This document shows positions 16,532-25,360 of a stretch of 64,000 nucleotides of DNA, piece after piece. The translations under genes and the position numbers were made by a program. The notes below the pieces were generated by a model. The model had not been told where the DNA came from, did no database searches, and worked only from the letters and a program-made list of their open reading frames with translations. Every line of letters starts with the position of its first letter. Position 1 is the stretch's first letter. Location: positions 1-64,000 of the forward strand of contig JADJOG010000022.1 in the NCBI GenBank assembly GCA_016713865.1, in the 5' to 3' direction. This DNA comes from Flavobacteriales bacterium. Lineage in GTDB: Bacteria > Bacteroidota > Bacteroidia > Flavobacteriales_F > PHOS-HE28.

Positions 16532-17626
16532 CTAGGGGCGGTCGATGAAGCCTCCACCGAGGACCTCTTCACCAATGTAGAAGACGGCGCTCTGCCCGGG
16601 TGCGATGCCTGCGACCGGGGCATGAAATTCCACATGAACGCGCTGATTCTCCATACGCAAGGTGGCAGGGGTGCCCTTGTCCTTGTACCGGACCTTCACC
16701 ACGGCCTCGGTTTCAGGAACCAACGCTTCAACAGATTGGAAGTTCGGCTTACGAACCCACATGCTGCGCTTATCGAGATCCTGCTTTCGGCCCAGCACCA
16801 CGGTATTGGTCTCCGGCTTTATGTCTGTAACATACATCGGCTCGCCAGTAGCGATACCCAACCCTTTGCGCTGGCCGATAGTGAAGAAAGGATAGCCATC
16901 GTGCTCGCCCAGTGTCTCACCATCGGTGCCAACGAGCTTGCCATGGGCCAATTGGGCGGTGGCTTCAGGTTCTTTCCGCTTCAGGAAGCCACGGTAATCG
17001 TTGTCGGGGATGAAGCAGATCTCGTAGCTCTCGCTCTTCTGGGCCAGCTCTGGAAAGCCGCTATCCATGGCGAGCTGACGAATCTCGCTCTTGCGGAAGT
17101 GGCCGATCGGGAATCGCGTTCGCGCAAGGTTCCTCTGTTCCAATCCCCAAAGCACATAGCTCTGGTCCTTGGTCTCATCGCAACCTTTCGAGACCACCCA
17201 GCGCCCGTTCTCTTTCAGGCTCGCCTGGGCATAGTGGCCCGTGGCGATGAGCTCGCAATCCATCATGTCGGCGCGCTTAAGCAGCGCCTCCCATTTGATG
17301 AAGGTGTTGCACAGCACGCAGGGATTTGGCGTTCGGCCTGCCATGTACTCGCGGGTGAAGTTCCCGATGATCGCATCGCCGAATTCCTCGCGGATATCGA
17401 TGATCATGTGGTGGAAACCTCGGCTCACCGCCATGTTGCGCGCATCGTTGATGCTGTCCAGGTCGCAGCATCCGGTAATGCGCTTGCCCCCACTAGCATC
17501 GGCATAGTCCCATGTCTTCATGGTCACACCGACCACCTCGTAGCCTTGCTCATGAAGCATGAGCGCCGCAACGGAGCTGTCCACCCCGCCACTCATGGCA
17601 ACCAGTATCCGTCCGTGTTTGCTCAT
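16532..17626 (-). CDS. mnmA: tRNA-specific 2-thiouridylase MnmA
   Basis: A 364-residue MnmA, which thiolates U34 of tRNAs for Lys, Glu and Gln. The ATP-pyrophosphatase PP-loop is LVAMSGGVDSSVAAL near residue 12; catalytic cysteines lie in TPNPCVLCNTFIKW and in SYEICFIPDNDYRGFL; LATGHYAQ-type and FFTIGQRKGLGI motifs are present. Full length. The start at 17626 is the only ATG ahead of the PP-loop strand. The 109-nt gap to the next gene upstream is rich in CTGC and holds no gene. Confidence 0.97.
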   Translation of the reverse strand: MSKHGRILVAMSGGVDSSVAALMLHEQGYEVVGVTMKTWDYADASGGKRITGCCDLDSINDARNMAVSRGFHHMIIDIREEFGDAIIGNFTREYMAGRTPNPCVLCNTFIKWEALLKRADMMDCELIATGHYAQASLKENGRWVVSKGCDETKDQSYVLWGLEQRNLARTRFPIGHFRKSEIRQLAMDSGFPELAQKSESYEICFIPDNDYRGFLKRKEPEATAQLAHGKLVGTDGETLGEHDGYPFFTIGQRKGLGIATGEPMYVTDIKPETNTVVLGRKQDLDKRSMWVRKPNFQSVEALVPETEAVVKVRYKDKGTPATLRMENQRVHVEFHAPVAGIAPGQSAVFYIGEEVLGGGFIDRP

Positions 17627-17735
17627 GCGGAATACATGATTGAAGCAGGCAATTGGGTGCAGGCAAATAAAGAATCTGCTCGCACACTGCTGGCTGCCGA
17701 CTGCACGCTGCCTAATGTGCTTCGTACGATGCTCA

Positions 17736-18725
17736 TCACTTCTGCTGCGCTATTCCTCCAACATACTTCGTCGTCTTCACGAGCTTTCCTTTTTCATCGT
17801 ACTCCTTCAATTCGCCTTCCAGCAAATCATTCACGTAAACGCCTTCGCGCTTCTTCGTCTGGCCTTCCAGCACGCGCTCAACATCGCCCGGAGCACCAGT
17901 GACGGGATCGGGCTTCACAGGTTTCAAGGTCCATTGCCCGTTGTTGTGCCACTCGGTGAATGCGCCTTCGCGCTTGCCCCGCAAGTAGGTGTATTGGCTC
18001 ATCGGGCGTTCATCGTCGAAGTATTCGGCGAACACGCCATTCTCTTTCCGCTCGCGCACCAGCTGGCCCCGCGCGTACAAGGCCACGACTTGGAGTGTGC
18101 CGTCCTTATTGAAGTAATGCCATGTTCCGTCGCGATCACCATTCACCACCGTGCCCTCGATCTCCTTCTTCCCATCCGGGAAATAGAAGACCATTGTGCC
18201 CTCGGCTTCACCATTGGCGTAGGTCGCTTCGGACTTCAGCTTTCCATTGCTGAACCAGCTCTTGCTCAAGCCGTGCAGCAATCCGGCCTTCCGCTCCTCT
18301 CTCTCAGCAAGCTGGCCGTTCGGGTAATAGGAGAGCTGCTCCCCATCCAGCTTCCCGTTCGAATACCGCTCCACCTTACGCAGCGAACCATCCTCAGCGT
18401 AGTAATTCCATGTGCTATCCTTCTCTTGACCGATGTACTTGCCTCGCGCCAAGGGCTGCCCATTGGGGTGAAAATGCTCCGCGTGGCTGATGCGTCCATC
18501 TCCTGCATGCCTTTGCACTGAAGTCAGCTTCCCGTACTCATCGTAATGCCGGAATTCCCCAACAGGCTTATCGTCCTTGAAGGTTCCGGAATAGCGCAAC
18601 TGCCCATTTGGCCAGATCTTGCTCCATTCGCCCTGCTTTCGGCCCTTGGCATCGGTGGTATTAGGCTGCGCATAGGAAATGTCTGCGATGACGAGGAACG
18701 ACCAGAGGATGAGCAAGCGTGGCAT
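17736..18725 (-). CDS. YwqK-family MORN-repeat secreted protein
   Basis: A 329-residue protein with a signal peptide (cleavage near DISYAQ) and about ten MORN-type repeats of the YwqK kind (G.W...WPNGQLRYSG.F.D.KPVG.F..Y, YYPNGQLAEREE, WFSNGKLKSEA, YFPDGKKEIEG). In Bacteroidota these repeat proteins are annotated as YwqK-family antitoxins, but no toxin partner lies nearby and the export signal argues for an envelope role. The ATG at 18725 sits 7 nt after a TACCTTCG box and just before the signal peptide; the longer upstream frame is rejected. Confidence 0.82.
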   Translation of the reverse strand: MPRLLILWSFLVIADISYAQPNTTDAKGRKQGEWSKIWPNGQLRYSGTFKDDKPVGEFRHYDEYGKLTSVQRHAGDGRISHAEHFHPNGQPLARGKYIGQEKDSTWNYYAEDGSLRKVERYSNGKLDGEQLSYYPNGQLAEREERKAGLLHGLSKSWFSNGKLKSEATYANGEAEGTMVFYFPDGKKEIEGTVVNGDRDGTWHYFNKDGTLQVVALYARGQLVRERKENGVFAEYFDDERPMSQYTYLRGKREGAFTEWHNNGQWTLKPVKPDPVTGAPGDVERVLEGQTKKREGVYVNDLLEGELKEYDEKGKLVKTTKYVGGIAQQK

Positions 18726-18732
18726 GGCGGCG

Positions 18733-18740
18733 CGAAGGTA
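18733..18740 (-). promoter_or_regulatory. Putative -7-like box (TACCTTCG) before the YwqK gene
   Basis: On the minus strand TACCTTCG ends 7 nt before the ATG at 18725. It is a variant of the TAnnTTTG box and matches the arrangement seen at aroC, tal and rocF. Confidence 0.4.
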
Positions 18741-18807
18741 CTTGCCCGTTGACGCAGGAAATGTCATGAACATGAGCGGCTTGTAGAGTGGCGCGTAGGC
18801 AAGTGCC

Positions 18808-20121
18808 ATGCCCTTCGGCGCCGCTGGCTTTCTTTGTCGCGTGCGCCGCCTGTTGATCAAGAACGCCAAAGCTCTTGTGGGAACCAGCCCGCTCGGCATG
18901 AACTGCTACCGGGGCGCCTCCATGGCAGATCTGCCGATGATCGAGGATGGTTGGCTTGCCGCCGAAGATGGCCGCATAACGGGATTGGGCGCAATGACCG
19001 ATTTCCCCGGAATAACGGATTGGAAGGATCTTACCCTGATCGATGCCACTGGCCGATTCGTATTGCCTGGCTGGTGCGACTCGCATACGCATGTGGTGTT
19101 CGCCGCGCCGCGCGAAGAGGAGTTCGTTGACAAGATCAAAGGACTCAGCTACCAGGAGATCGCCGCACGTGGCGGAGGAATCCTGAACAGCGCTATGAAG
19201 CTGCGCGCCATGGATGAGGAATCACTGTACCACCATGCGAAGGCACGGCTCGAGGAGATGATGAGGCTGGGCACTGTGGCCGTTGAGATCAAGAGCGGCT
19301 ACGGGCTTTCGCTGGAGAGCGAGCTGAAGATGCTGCGTGTGATCCGCAGGCTGAAAGAGACAATGCCTTTGCCAGTGAAGGCAAGTTTACTGGCCGCTCA
19401 TGCTTTGCCGCCGGAATTCAACGGGAATCGTGAAGGCTACCTCCGGATGATTTGCGACGACCTGATCCCGCAAGTTGCCCGCGAGGGATTGGCCGACTTC
19501 GTGGATGTGTTCTGCGAGACAAACTATTTCACGGTGGCCGAGATGGAGAATGTGCTGAAAGCTGGTAATGCCTTCGGGCTCCGAGGAAAAGTGCACGTGA
19601 ATCAGTTCACCAGCATTGGCGCAGTGCAAGCCGCGATCAAGCACGAAGCACTGAGCATCGACCACCTTGAAGTGCTGGACGAATTGGATATCGAAGCGCT
19701 GACCGCGAGCTTAGCTGCTGCCGCGCCATTCACAACGCTGCTCCCCTCGTGCTCCTTCTTCTTGCGCATTCCGTATGCTCCCGCCAGAGCATTGATCGAG
19801 CGCGGCCTGTCCGTGGTGCTTGCGAGTGACTTCAATCCAGGGAGCACGCCTAGCGGCAACCTGAACCTGGTGCTCTCGCTCGCATGCATCCAGATGCGGA
19901 TGCTTCCTGAAGAAGCCATCGCAGCACTCACCTTGAACGGTGCTGCGGCCATGGACCTGCAGGACGAATTGGGCAGCCTTACCCCGGGCAAGCGCGCAAG
20001 CCTGATCATAACCAAGGAGATTCCTTCGCTAGCCTATTTGCCCTACGCTTTCGGCAACGACAACATCGATACCGTGCTCATTGATGGAAAGCCAATCCGC
20101 TCCGGAGCAGCGCTCCAATGA
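18808..20121 (+). CDS. hutI: Imidazolonepropionase (HutI)
   Basis: An amidohydrolase-fold enzyme converting imidazolone-5-propionate to N-formimino-L-glutamate in histidine breakdown. Signatures: metal ligands in LPGWCDSHTHVVFAAPREEEF, AARGGGILNSAMK, VEIKSGYGLSLESELKML, LLAAHALPPEF, VHVNQFTSIGA, and the late SDFNPGSTPSGNL. The usual N-terminus would begin at LLIKNAKALVG, so the GTG at 18841 is a good alternative to the ATG at 18808. The other histidine genes are not adjacent, but ftcD, which uses the product, is 38 kb away. Confidence 0.94.
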   Translation: MPFGAAGFLCRVRRLLIKNAKALVGTSPLGMNCYRGASMADLPMIEDGWLAAEDGRITGLGAMTDFPGITDWKDLTLIDATGRFVLPGWCDSHTHVVFAAPREEEFVDKIKGLSYQEIAARGGGILNSAMKLRAMDEESLYHHAKARLEEMMRLGTVAVEIKSGYGLSLESELKMLRVIRRLKETMPLPVKASLLAAHALPPEFNGNREGYLRMICDDLIPQVAREGLADFVDVFCETNYFTVAEMENVLKAGNAFGLRGKVHVNQFTSIGAVQAAIKHEALSIDHLEVLDELDIEALTASLAAAAPFTTLLPSCSFFLRIPYAPARALIERGLSVVLASDFNPGSTPSGNLNLVLSLACIQMRMLPEEAIAALTLNGAAAMDLQDELGSLTPGKRASLIITKEIPSLAYLPYAFGNDNIDTVLIDGKPIRSGAALQ

Positions 20122-20125
20122 TTTC

Positions 20126-20875
20126 ATGCCCTTGGATCCCGGCCGCCCCGCCGGGCTCGAATTCGCCATGGGCGTGGCACTCTTCGCCATTATCCTGGTA
20201 GTCTTCCTTCTTGTGCAGGGCTACGCGCTCGTGCATGGCGTGATTGCGCTTACGCCTGACCTTCAGCAAAGCGCGTTCTCCCTTGCTCTTTTTGAGGACC
20301 CTCTATTCAAGCAGCGCCTTACCGATCTGGCTTACCATGGCGATCTGGTAGGCATGGAATCAGCTTGGAGCGCTGGCATCTGCACGGCATTGATCTTCCT
20401 GCTCGCCTGGCGTTGGAAACGTGATAAGACTGGGCTGCTGCTAGGCCTCCGCCTACCGAACCCGAAACAGATGCTCATTTGGGTTGCTGTTTTCGCAGCT
20501 ACAGCGGCCTTGATCGAAATGCTGGCTGCTTTCATACCCGCATTCAGAACGGATTTCATGCAGAAGGTCGTGGCTTCAACCACGAATTGGCCTGTGCTCG
20601 TTCTCGGCGTTGTGCTGCTCGGCCCACTGTTCGAAGAGCTGCTGCTTCGTGGACTGCTATTCGGATCGTTGCGTCATATCGTCGATGAGCATGCCAGCAT
20701 CGCCATAACGGCTGGGGTCTTCGCTGTGATGCACCTGCAATACAGCCCAGCGATCATGCTGCTGATCCTGATCATGGGCATTGTCCTTGGCTACGCGCGA
20801 GCCCGGTCTGGCTCCATCTGGGTGCCCGTGCTGCTGCATATGGTCAACAATGGTATGAGCGTGCTTTGGCCTTAG
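20126..20875 (+). CDS. CPBP-family intramembrane metalloprotease
   Basis: A 249-residue multi-pass membrane protein of the CPBP (CAAX protease/bacteriocin-processing, Abi) family. The first catalytic motif EELLLRGLLFG (EExxxR type) follows a GPLFEELLLRG segment; motif 2 is GVFAVMHLQYS (H), and motif 3 LLHMVNNG (HxxxN). About seven hydrophobic helices. The ATG at 20126 lies 5 nt after the hutI stop; an earlier in-frame ATG at 20084 would overlap hutI. Substrate unknown. Confidence 0.85.
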   Translation: MPLDPGRPAGLEFAMGVALFAIILVVFLLVQGYALVHGVIALTPDLQQSAFSLALFEDPLFKQRLTDLAYHGDLVGMESAWSAGICTALIFLLAWRWKRDKTGLLLGLRLPNPKQMLIWVAVFAATAALIEMLAAFIPAFRTDFMQKVVASTTNWPVLVLGVVLLGPLFEELLLRGLLFGSLRHIVDEHASIAITAGVFAVMHLQYSPAIMLLILIMGIVLGYARARSGSIWVPVLLHMVNNGMSVLWP

Positions 20876-20899
20876 CTCATGCGCCGATACAATAAGCAG

Positions 20900-20923
20900 A
20901 AAGGCTCCCGTGAAGGAGCCTTT
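20900..20923. terminator. Bidirectional rho-independent terminator
   Basis: A perfect 9-bp stem AAAGGCTCC / GGAGCCTTT around a 6-nt loop lies between the convergent CPBP and rplS genes. T-runs flank it on both strands, so it can serve both. Confidence 0.75.
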
Positions 20924-20942
20924 CCATGGTTCGATTGAAGAC

Positions 20943-21314
20943 CTACTTGGCCGCCGTGGCCTCAACAGCCTGGCGCTTTTCAGTGATCCGGGCGCTCTTG
21001 CCGCGGCGGTCACGCAAGTAGAAGATCCGCGCGCGACGCACATCACCACGCTTGTTCACGTCGATCTTGTCGATGAAGGGTGACGCTACGGGGAAGATGC
21101 GCTCCACCCCAACGCTTCCGCTCATCTTCCTAACGGTGAAGGTGGCGGTGCTGCCGCTGCCTTTGCGCTGGATGACCACGCCTTGGAATTGCTGGATGCG
21201 CTCCTTATTGCCCTCGACGATTTTGTAGTGAACGGTGATCGTATCGCCGGCTTTGAATTCCGGCAGCGCGTTCAATGGCGCTAGTTCTTTCTCGAGTTGC
21301 TTGATGCGGTCCAT
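20943..21314 (-). CDS. rplS: 50S ribosomal protein L19
   Basis: A 123-residue L19 of the large ribosomal subunit, at the 30S-50S interface. FKAGDTITVHYKIVEGNKER, IQQFQGVVIQRKGSG, TFTVRKMSGSVGVERIFP and RRARIFYLRDRRGKSARI are diagnostic. The ATG at 21314 (MDRIKQLEKELAP) is taken as start; an upstream in-frame extension to 21356 is Pro/Gly-rich and unlike the family. It follows trmD on the same strand, the usual pairing. Confidence 0.96.
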   Translation of the reverse strand: MDRIKQLEKELAPLNALPEFKAGDTITVHYKIVEGNKERIQQFQGVVIQRKGSGSTATFTVRKMSGSVGVERIFPVASPFIDKIDVNKRGDVRRARIFYLRDRRGKSARITEKRQAVEATAAK

Positions 21315-21418
21315 GACCTTCTGGATTTTCGGGCTGCCCAGAGGCCCAGGCGACAAGCGCTGGGCATACGGTCCCGGATTCGGGGCCGCAATAGTACGGA
21401 TCTTATTCGCTCGTGCGG

Positions 21419-22111
21419 TCAGTCCCCCCCTTGCTCTGGAGGCAGCAGATGCGGTCGGCGGTTCCGGGTGCGTTCAACAGCTTGCTCATATCGCCAAGAG
21501 TCAATCCTGGCCTGATGCCCGCTCATGAGTACTTCGGGCACCTTCCACCCCTGATAATCAGCGGGACGCGTATATGCAGGAGGGGCTACGAGCCCATCCT
21601 GAAAACTGTCACTCAAGGCCGAGGTCTCATCGCCGATGACCCCTGGCACCAACCGGATGACCGCATCACTGAGAACGGCCGCTGCCAATTCCCCACCCGT
21701 GAGCACATAATCTCCGATGCTCACTTCCCGCGTGATGAGGTGTTCTCGAACGCGCTCGTCAACCCCTTTGTAATGGCCACAAAGGATGATGAGGTTCCCG
21801 CATGTGCTCAGGCGGTTGGTCAGTGGCTGATCCAGCATTTGGCCATCGGGACTCATGTATATCACCTCGTCATAGGTCCGCTCTGACTTGAGTTGCTCTA
21901 TGGCACGATGGATCGGCTCAACCTGCATGACCATCCCAGCCCCCCCTCCGAAGGGATAATCGTCTACCCGGCGATGCTTATCCGTGCTCCATGTCCTGAG
22001 GTCATGGACTTGGATCTCAACTAGGCCCTTGGACTGAGCCCTTTGCACGATGCTCTCGCCGAACCAGCTCGCCAGCAGATCCGGGAGCACTGTGATGATA
22101 TCGATGCGCAT
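21419..22111 (-). CDS. trmD: tRNA (guanine-37-N1)-methyltransferase TrmD
   Basis: A 230-residue TrmD, which methylates G37 next to the anticodon using a trefoil-knot SAM fold. Signatures are MRIDIITVLPDLL at the start, DYPFGGGAGMVM, ILCGHYKGVDERV, and ISIGDYVLTGGELAA-type IGDYVLTGGELAAAVL. The ATG at 22111 is preferred over 22138 because the family begins with MRIDIIT. Located directly upstream of rplS in the common order. Confidence 0.97.
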   Translation of the reverse strand: MRIDIITVLPDLLASWFGESIVQRAQSKGLVEIQVHDLRTWSTDKHRRVDDYPFGGGAGMVMQVEPIHRAIEQLKSERTYDEVIYMSPDGQMLDQPLTNRLSTCGNLIILCGHYKGVDERVREHLITREVSIGDYVLTGGELAAAVLSDAVIRLVPGVIGDETSALSDSFQDGLVAPPAYTRPADYQGWKVPEVLMSGHQARIDSWRYEQAVERTRNRRPHLLPPEQGGD

Positions 22112-22221
22112 GGGCGCAAAGATCCCATTGCAGCGCATTCAATGGCAGCGACCCCGGCATTCGAATCAGCGCCATACCTTCGGCACAGTGGTTGCCAACG
22201 GCGCGAACCACATTATACAAC

Positions 22222-22947
22222 ATGAAGAAACTCCTGATCCTCACGGCCATCATGCTCCTTGGCATGAGGGCTCACGCGCAAAAACACGTTTACGAAGACT
22301 TGCTGGTCCTTTTCGTTGACGAGAAATACGAGAAGTGCATTTTCAAGGCTGAGGCCTACACCCAAGCTGAAGCTACGAAAAAGGATGCTCTGCCCTTCTT
22401 CTACGTAAGCATGTGCCTTTTCGAGATGAGCAAGCAGGAGAAATACGCAGTCGATTACCCCAAGGCGAAGCGGGATGCTGCCAAATGGGCGGAGAAATAC
22501 CGCAAGAAGGACAAGGACAAGGAGTTCTTCGGCAACTATGAGGACTATTGGGCGGAGTTGAACACCGCGTCATTTCAGGACGGAGAGAATTTCCTCGATG
22601 ACCCCAAGGGCGTGAGCAAGGCGAAGCAGATCTTCGACGGGATGACCGGATATTTCCCGGAGAATCCGGGAGCGTGGCTGATGCTTGCCATGAGCCAGTA
22701 CAAGAGCAACATGGTGAAGGAAGGCGACATCAGCGTGAAGGAATTCGATAAGGTGCTTGGTGCCGCAGGTGATATCGGTACCTTACCGAAAGACCAGAAG
22801 ACGCTCCTCAAGAATGCATTGATCCGATATGCGGATTACCTCGTGAGCAAAGGCCAGCGCGATCGGGCGAAGCAATATGCGGCACTCGGCAAGGACCACT
22901 TCATGGAGGAGCCCGATTTTAAGGGCATGTGGGAGGGACTTCGCTAG
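22222..22947 (+). CDS. Hypothetical secreted TPR-like protein
   Basis: A 241-residue protein with a signal peptide (MKKLLILTAIMLLGMRAHAQ). The mature part is helical with lysine-rich repeats that look like degenerate TPRs (YEDLLVLFVDEKYEKCIFKA; KDALPFFYVSMCLFEMSKQE; NALIRYADYLVSKGQRDRA). No family recognised. The ATG at 22222 is at the signal peptide; the frame extends upstream to 22192 without one. It is convergent with aroC. Confidence 0.75.
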   Translation: MKKLLILTAIMLLGMRAHAQKHVYEDLLVLFVDEKYEKCIFKAEAYTQAEATKKDALPFFYVSMCLFEMSKQEKYAVDYPKAKRDAAKWAEKYRKKDKDKEFFGNYEDYWAELNTASFQDGENFLDDPKGVSKAKQIFDGMTGYFPENPGAWLMLAMSQYKSNMVKEGDISVKEFDKVLGAAGDIGTLPKDQKTLLKNALIRYADYLVSKGQRDRAKQYAALGKDHFMEEPDFKGMWEGLR

Positions 22948-22965
22948 AGCGCGTCCCTTTGACCA

Positions 22966-24000
22966 CTAAAGCCGCGTACAGCGAAGCCGGAGCCAATGGT
23001 CCGCAAGGACCAAGCACGACATGGCTTCAACGATCGGCACCGCGCGAGGGACAACACAGGGATCGTGCCTTCCTCGAGCCTCAAGCATCACGACATCGCC
23101 GCTGCGTGTGGTCGCCTGTTGGGGCATGGCGATGGTTGAGGGCGGCTTGAAGGCCACTTCGAACCGCAGCTCATCACCATCACTGATGCCTCCGGTTACA
23201 CCGCCTTGTGAGAGCTTGTTGTGCTGTGAACCACGCATGCCTGCAGCTCCGAAGCCCTCGCCTATGGCGAATGCCTTCGATGCATTGATGGAGAGCATGG
23301 CCTTGGCGAGATCGGCATCGAGCTTATCGTAAATGGGCTCGCCCAATCCGACAGGAAGGCCGCGTATCACGCAAGAAACCGCACCACCCAGACTGTCTCC
23401 TTCGTTGCGCGCTTCTTCGATTGCCGCGGCCATAGCAGCGGAGCTCGATTCATCAGGGCACCTCACAGGGTCAATCCATCTCCTCTCCAGGTCCTGAGGC
23501 CATCGCGTAACGCGCACCTCACCTACCTGGCTGACGAATGCGGCCACCTCAACACCAAGGTTCAACAACATCTGCCTTGCAATCGCGCCACCCACCACTG
23601 CTGCTGCGGTCACTCGAGCGCTGCTCCTGCCACCGCCACGGTGATCGCGAAGGCCATACTTCACATCGTACACGCGATCGGCGTGGCCTGGCCGATACAC
23701 CTCCTTCAATGCATCGTAATCAGCGCTCAGCGCATCGTTGTTCCTTATCAGGAATGCTATAGGTGTGCCCAACGTGCGACCGTCGAGCATTCCGCTCAGC
23801 CATTCAACGTGATCCGCTTCCTGGCGCGATGTGCCTAATGGCGTGCTTCCAGGCCGCCGTCGATCCAATTCCTGCTGAACGCGGAGCGCGTCGATTGGCA
23901 ATCCCGCCGGACACCCATCGATCACGCCACCGATGGCCGGACCGTGACTTTCACCGAAAGCGGTGAGTCGGAAAACCGATCCGATGCTATTGCCTGGCAT
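22966..24000 (-). CDS. aroC: Chorismate synthase
   Basis: A 344-residue chorismate synthase, the last shikimate-pathway enzyme, converting EPSP to chorismate with reduced FMN. The three family signatures are present: FGESHGPAIGGVIDGCPAGL at the N-terminus, YGLRDHRGGGRSSARVTAAA, and SQHNKLSQGGVTGGISDG. Standard length. The start at 24000 lies 6 nt after a TACTTTCG box, divergent from the transaldolase gene 67 bp away. Confidence 0.97.
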   Translation of the reverse strand: MPGNSIGSVFRLTAFGESHGPAIGGVIDGCPAGLPIDALRVQQELDRRRPGSTPLGTSRQEADHVEWLSGMLDGRTLGTPIAFLIRNNDALSADYDALKEVYRPGHADRVYDVKYGLRDHRGGGRSSARVTAAAVVGGAIARQMLLNLGVEVAAFVSQVGEVRVTRWPQDLERRWIDPVRCPDESSSAAMAAAIEEARNEGDSLGGAVSCVIRGLPVGLGEPIYDKLDADLAKAMLSINASKAFAIGEGFGAAGMRGSQHNKLSQGGVTGGISDGDELRFEVAFKPPSTIAMPQQATTRSGDVVMLEARGRHDPCVVPRAVPIVEAMSCLVLADHWLRLRCTRL

Positions 24001-24006
24001 GCGCCA

Positions 24007-24014
24007 CGAAAGTA
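24007..24014 (-). promoter_or_regulatory. Putative -7-like box (TACTTTCG) before aroC
   Basis: Minus-strand TACTTTCG ends 6 nt before the aroC ATG. The same word lies on the opposite strand at 24056, in front of the divergent transaldolase gene. Confidence 0.45.
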
Positions 24015-24055
24015 GCAGCCCACAGCCAAGCCGCTTCCGCTTTCCGCCTCGCGAC

Positions 24056-24063
24056 TACTTTCG
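24056..24063 (+). promoter_or_regulatory. Putative -7-like box (TACTTTCG) before the transaldolase gene
   Basis: TACTTTCG ends 4 nt before the ATG at 24068; the 13-mer CTACTTTCGCCGC is repeated upstream of sucC. Confidence 0.45.
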
Positions 24064-24067
24064 CCGC

Positions 24068-25360
24068 ATGAAATTCTTCATCGACACCGCGAGCCTCACA
24101 CAAATAAAGGAAGCGCAGGACCTTGGCGTTCTGGATGGCGTTACCACGAATCCATCGCTCATGGCCAAGGAAGGCATCACCGGCAACGATCGCATCAGGC
24201 AGCACTATCTCGATATCTGCGGAATCGTTGACGGTCCTGTGAGCGCAGAGGTGATCGCAACGGATTTCGACGGGATGGTTTCCGAAGGAGAGTTGCTCGC
24301 AGCGCTTCATCCGAATATCGTTGTAAAGGTGCCCATGACCCGCGATGGCGTAAAGGCGATCAAGCATTTCACCGGCAAAGGCATCCGAACCAACTGCACG
24401 CTCGTGTTCAGCCCGGGGCAAGCGCTCCTCGCCGCTAAGGCAGGCGCTTCCTTCGTTTCACCTTTCATCGGCAGGCTCGATGATGTAAGCACCGATGGCG
24501 TGGAGTTGATCGAGAAGATCAGGCTCATTTACGACAACTACGGCTACGCCACTGAAATCCTTGCGGCAAGCATCAGGCATCCAATGCACATCATCCAATG
24601 TGCTGAGGTCGGCGCTGATGTGGCCACTTGTCCATTGAGCGCCATCACCGCGCTCTTCGACCACCCGCTCACGACCATCGGCTTGGAGAAATTCCTAGCC
24701 GACCATCCGGAAAGCCTCAGCGGTGAAAGCCTGAGCCCAGTGCTCCTTCCCATTCATCCGACACATCCGGAACCTCGGAAACTGAGGCAAGCGGCTGATG
24801 CGCTGCGTGCCGGTGGCATCATCTCATGCCCCACCGATACCGTGCATGCATTCGCGTGCAGTGCTCATAGCGCTTCGGCCATCTCGGAGCTCGCACGGCT
24901 GAAGCATGCCCGTCCGAACAAAGCAGGGCTCTCCTTGATCTGCGACGACCTGAGCCAATTGAGCCTATACGCCCGACATGTTGATACCGCGGCTTTCCGG
25001 ATCTTGAAGCGCGCGCTGCCGGGGCCATACACCTTCATCCTGAACGCGAGTGCGGAGATTCCGAAGCTCTTCAAGAACAACCGTCGAACCGTTGGCATCC
25101 GGGTACCCGATCAACCGATACCGCGCATGCTAGCCGCGGAACTGGGACATGCGCTGGTGGTTACAAGTGTGCACAGCGACGATGAAATGCTTGAATACTG
25201 CTCAGATCCACAAGTGATACATGACATCTACGGCCACCGTTTGGCGATTGTGATTGACGCAGGTCATTGTGGCTTGGAGCCGAGCACGATCATCGACCTA
25301 TCGAACGGCAAAGCTGCGGTTGTGCGCCAAGGGAAGGGCGATCTAAGCGTGCTGAGCTGA
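24068..25360 (+). CDS. Transaldolase joined in frame to a TsaC/YciO-type domain
   Basis: A 430-residue ORF of two complete modules. Residues 1-217 are a normal short transaldolase (MKFFIDTASL, GVTTNPSLMAKEG, Schiff-base K87 in IVVKVPM, ILAASIRHP), ending LTTIGLEKFLADHP. Residues 225-430 are a Sua5/YciO/YrdC domain (GGIISCPTDTVHAFAC, ISELARLKHARPNKAG, LPGPYTFIL, TVGIRVPD, STIIDLSNGKAAVVRQGKGD), the fold of L-threonylcarbamoyladenylate synthase for tRNA t6A. Such a fusion is odd: the functions are unrelated. Removing one A from the AAA at 24732-24734 region would give a stop right after the transaldolase, so an indel artefact is quite possible. Confidence 0.85.
   Translation: MKFFIDTASLTQIKEAQDLGVLDGVTTNPSLMAKEGITGNDRIRQHYLDICGIVDGPVSAEVIATDFDGMVSEGELLAALHPNIVVKVPMTRDGVKAIKHFTGKGIRTNCTLVFSPGQALLAAKAGASFVSPFIGRLDDVSTDGVELIEKIRLIYDNYGYATEILAASIRHPMHIIQCAEVGADVATCPLSAITALFDHPLTTIGLEKFLADHPESLSGESLSPVLLPIHPTHPEPRKLRQAADALRAGGIISCPTDTVHAFACSAHSASAISELARLKHARPNKAGLSLICDDLSQLSLYARHVDTAAFRILKRALPGPYTFILNASAEIPKLFKNNRRTVGIRVPDQPIPRMLAAELGHALVVTSVHSDDEMLEYCSDPQVIHDIYGHRLAIVIDAGHCGLEPSTIIDLSNGKAAVVRQGKGDLSVLS

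Noticed and set aside
15923..17902. A 659-codon open frame on the plus strand
   Set aside because: It lies opposite mnmA and the lipoprotein, both clearly recognisable, and has an unnatural composition.
17736..18725. A toxin-antitoxin pair suggested by the YwqK antitoxin name
   Set aside because: No toxin-like gene is adjacent and the protein is exported; MORN repeats alone do not show an antitoxin role.
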